Positions 34,848-37,774 of a stretch of 37,774 bases of DNA are shown here, piece by piece. The stretch covers positions 1-37,774 of the forward strand of contig DVIK01000003.1 of the NCBI GenBank assembly GCA_018711385.1, read 5' to 3'. Both the position numbers and the translations under genes were made by a program. Positions within the stretch are counted from its first letter, which is position 1. The number at the start of each line of letters is the position of its first letter. Below the pieces are notes generated by a model. The model searched no databases. It was not told the DNA's origin and worked only from the letters and a program-made list of their open reading frames with translations. This DNA is from Candidatus Coproplasma avistercoris. GTDB taxonomy: Bacteria; Bacillota; Clostridia; Christensenellales; Borkfalkiaceae.

Positions 34848-35852
34848 ATGAAGAGGGGTAACACTATATTTTTCGGCAACGCGCCGCGCGTGCGCTCCTA
34901 TGCCGCTATCTGCGGCTCGAAGGAGCGGGAGGGCGTGGCCGGCAGATATGCCGACATCGCTCTCTCCGACGACATGTACGGCGAGAGCACCTACGAAAAG
35001 GCGGAGTGCAAGATGCTCTCCAATGCCGTGAGCCTTGCGGTGGAGAAGGGCAGGCTTACAGACGGCGACGTGGACGCGCTGCTCTCGGGAGACCTGCTCA
35101 ATCAGATAATTTCCGCCAGCTTTGCCGCGCGCGACTTTCAGTTCCCTTACCTGGGGCTCTACAGTGCCTGCTCGACGATGAGCGAGGGCATGCTGCTTGC
35201 GGCGGCGCTGGTGGACGGCGGCTATGCGCGCAACTGCGTGGCGGCTACGGGCAGCCACTTTGCGTCCGCCGAGCGGCAGTACCGCTATCCGCTGGAGCTC
35301 GGTTGTACCCGTCCGCCGCAGTCGCAGTGGACTGTTACGGGCGCCGGGGCGTGCGTGATCTCGGCGGATTGCGGCCGCATAAAACTACTGAACGCCACGC
35401 TCGGCAGGGTGCGCGACTGGGGAGTGACCGACGTCAACAACATGGGCGCGGCCATGGCTCCCGCCGCGGCCGACACCGTCATGCGCCATTTCAGGGACAC
35501 GGACACTCTGCCCGAGGATTACGATGCGATAATAACAGGCGATCTCGGCGCTCTCGGCAGCCGCATCTTTAAGGATCTGCTGTGGGAAAAGGGTTTCGAC
35601 GTCGCCAATCATGTCGACTGCGGCGAGATGATCTACAAGGTGGTGGAGGACGAATTTCAGGGCGGCAGCGGTGCGGGCTGTTCGGCGGTGATAATGAATT
35701 CCTATGTATTTGCCAAGATGGAGGCGGGACTGTATAACAGAGTACTTTTTGCGGCGACGGGCGCGCTGCTGTCCACCGTGTCGTCCGGGCAGGGCGAGAG
35801 CATTCCCTGCATAAGTCACGCCGTTGAGCTGGAGGCGGGTCATGAGGGCTGA
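34848..35852 (+). CDS. spoVAD: Stage V sporulation protein AD (thiolase-like fold)
   Basis: YGESTYEKAECKM, GLYSACSTMSEGM, ATGSHFASAERQYRYPLELG, TVTGAGACVIS. Confidence 0.95.
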   Translation: MKRGNTIFFGNAPRVRSYAAICGSKEREGVAGRYADIALSDDMYGESTYEKAECKMLSNAVSLAVEKGRLTDGDVDALLSGDLLNQIISASFAARDFQFPYLGLYSACSTMSEGMLLAAALVDGGYARNCVAATGSHFASAERQYRYPLELGCTRPPQSQWTVTGAGACVISADCGRIKLLNATLGRVRDWGVTDVNNMGAAMAPAAADTVMRHFRDTDTLPEDYDAIITGDLGALGSRIFKDLLWEKGFDVANHVDCGEMIYKVVEDEFQGGSGAGCSAVIMNSYVFAKMEAGLYNRVLFAATGALLSTVSSGQGESIPCISHAVELEAGHEG

Positions 35853-36225
35853 AATAATTTCCATACTGCTTATGTACGTCAAGGCGTTCGCCGTCGGCGG
35901 CGCCATATGCACGGTTGCGCAGATAATAATAAACATCACTTCGCTCACTTCGGGCAAGATACTCGTCTACTTCATGCTGGCGGGCGTCGTTCTCACCGCG
36001 CTGGGGCTGTATCAGCCGCTCGTGGAATTTGCGGGCGCGGGCGCCACGGTGCCTATATGCGGTTTCGGTTACCTGCTTGCAAACGGCGCGATAAAGGGAG
36101 CGGAAAAGGGCTTCTTCTATGCGGTCACCGGCCCGCTCACCGCGGCAAGCGCGGGCGTGACGGCGGCGGTGGTGTTCTCCTTTATAATGTCGCTGCTGTT
36201 CCACTCCAAACCAAAGAGGAACTGA
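35842..36225 (+). CDS. spoVAE: Stage V sporulation protein AE
   Basis: KAFAVGGAICTVAQI, GAGATVPICGFGYLLANGAIKGAEKGF; ATG 35842 overlaps spoVAD end. Confidence 0.93.
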   Translation: MRAEIISILLMYVKAFAVGGAICTVAQIIINITSLTSGKILVYFMLAGVVLTALGLYQPLVEFAGAGATVPICGFGYLLANGAIKGAEKGFFYAVTGPLTAASAGVTAAVVFSFIMSLLFHSKPKRN

Positions 36226-36255
36226 GCGTGACTGCCTATCTTTTCTGATTTCCTG

Positions 36256-36277
36256 CCGCCGCGCTTATGCGCGGCGG
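36256..36277 (+). terminator. spoVA operon terminator
   Basis: CCGCCGCGC-ttat-GCGCGGCGG then TTCTTT. Confidence 0.8.
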
Positions 36278-36295
36278 TTCTTTCCGTTCTTTCTG

Positions 36296-36324
36296 TTGAT
36301 AATTTGCCGTCGCGGTGGTATAAT
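36296..36324 (+). promoter_or_regulatory. Promoter TTGATA-N17-TATAAT
   Basis: TTGATA 36296-36301, TATAAT 36319-36324. Confidence 0.8.
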
Positions 36325-36363
36325 ATCACGGCAGACTATATCTGATGAAAAGAGGAGTAAGTG

Positions 36364-37774
36364 TATGAAGGTTGTGATAATCGGAGGCGTTGCCGGCGGG
36401 GCGACGGCCGCCGCTCGCCTGCGCAGGCTGGACGAAAACGCGGAAATTATTATATTTGAACGCAGCGGGTATATTTCATATGCCAACTGCGGGCTGCCGT
36501 ACTATATCGGCGGGGAAATCAAGCGCCGCTCGTCGCTCACGCTGCAGACGCCCGAAAGTTTCGGACGGCGTTTCAATATCGACGTCCGGGTGAACAGCGA
36601 AGTCGTCGGGATTGACCGCGCCGCAAAGCGGGTGACCGTGCTTGCGGGCGGTGAGCGGTATACCGAGAGCTACGACAAGCTGATATACTGCCCCGGCGCA
36701 AGACCCGTCGTGCCTGAGGGCGGCAGGGGAGAGGGATGTTTTACCCTGCGCACCGTCGAGGACGCGTTTGCCATAGACGACTACATAAAGTCGCGCAGGC
36801 CTGCAACGGCGATAGTCGCTGGCGGCGGATTCATAGGATTGGAGGCGGCGGAAAATCTCGCCGCGCGCGGCATAAAGGTAACGCTTGTTCAGGGCGGCAG
36901 ACAGGTGCTGCCGCAGGTCGATTACGACATGGCGTGTTTTCTTCATGCCGAACTGAGGAAAAACGGCGTGGAACTCAGGCTCTCGTCGCGCGTGACTTCG
37001 ATAGAGGGCGGAAAAAAGGTCACGGTGCACACCGCGGGCGGGGACTTCTCCGCAGACATGTGCATAGTCGCTTTGGGCGTGCTGCCCGATACCCGACTTG
37101 CGGAGGAGGCGGGACTCAGACTCGGAATAAAGGGCGCCGTCGTCACCGACTGCCATATGCGCACTTCCGATCCCGACATATACGCCGCGGGCGACGCCGT
37201 GCAGATAGTAAACGCCCTCACGGGGAAGGATGCGCTGTTCGCGCTTGCGGGCCCCGCCAATAAACAGGGCAGGATAGCCGCCGACAATATCTGCGGCATC
37301 GCAAGCCGTTATGCGGGCGGCATGGGCTCCTCGGTGATAAAGGTGTTCGGACTGACCTGCGCGTTTACCGGTCTGAACTTCGCGGCTGCGGAGCGTACAG
37401 GCATGGACTGCGAAAGCGTGACGTTGTTTTCGGCAAATCATGCCACATATTATCCCGGTGCGCGCAACATGACGCTTAGGGTGCTGTTCGAAAGGGGGAG
37501 CGGCGCCATAAAGGGCGCGCAGGCTGTGGGCTTCGACGGCGTGGATAAGCGCATAGACGTGCTTGCTGCGGCGATAAAGGCGGGCATGACGGCGTACGAC
37601 CTGCAGGAACTCGACCTCGCCTACGCGCCGCCTTATTCCTCGGCAAAGGATCCCGTGAACATGGCGGGGTACGTTATCGAGGACGTGCTCGGCGGCGTAA
37701 AGCAGTATCACTGGCAGCAGATCCCGCAGATCGCGGGCGAGCGGTCGGCATTCATGCTCGACGTGCGCACGCCC
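36364..37774 (+). CDS. CoA-disulfide reductase/NADH oxidase-like flavoprotein with C-terminal rhodanese domain (truncated by window end)
   Basis: VVIIGGVAGGATAAARLRRLDE, YISYANCGLPYYIGG, AGGGFIGLEAAENL, YAAGD; continues into HWQQIPQIAGERSAFMLDVRTP; not in the ORF track because no stop lies within the window. Confidence 0.9.

Noticed and set aside
36476-37711. Minus-strand ORF (411 aa) at the right end
   Set aside because: Antisense to the CoA-disulfide-reductase-like gene, which has intact FAD and NAD motifs and its own promoter.
1-37774. CRISPR array or cas genes
   Set aside because: No regularly spaced direct repeats or recognisable Cas proteins were seen; the RHH/WYL-like protein alone does not imply CRISPR.

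Overview
37.8 kb chromosomal window from a fairly GC-rich, probably spore-forming Firmicute (Clostridia-like gene content; taxonomy is inference). Most of it is housekeeping: a pyrimidine operon (pyrB-C-F-K-[two small membrane proteins]-D-E), murG, fba, a M29 aminopeptidase, gapA, ychF, argS, rubrerythrin, thyA-folA, a ZIP transporter, spoVAC-AD-AE and a CoA-disulfide-reductase/rhodanese gene cut by the window end. A lower-GC accessory segment (about 10.1-15.6 kb), bounded on the right by tRNA-Thr(CGT), carries a SLOG-like protein, two XRE regulators, an FtsH-like AAA+ protein whose HEXXH protease motif is destroyed (RNIGC), a divergently transcribed RHH/WYL-like regulator and an IS3-family transposase. 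Best candidate for an undescribed system: the pseudo-protease AAA+ / WYL-like divergent pair with a repeated GACCCCTTTT element in its promoter region. Other notable items: a Spo0A-like regulator lacking the phosphoacceptor Asp, a NUDIX-SDR fusion, a 22-Cys 107-aa protein, a candidate attenuator before pyrB, a perfect 22-nt intergenic repeat, and several apparently leaderless promoters. All calls are by eye from sequence and translations; no database searches were run.
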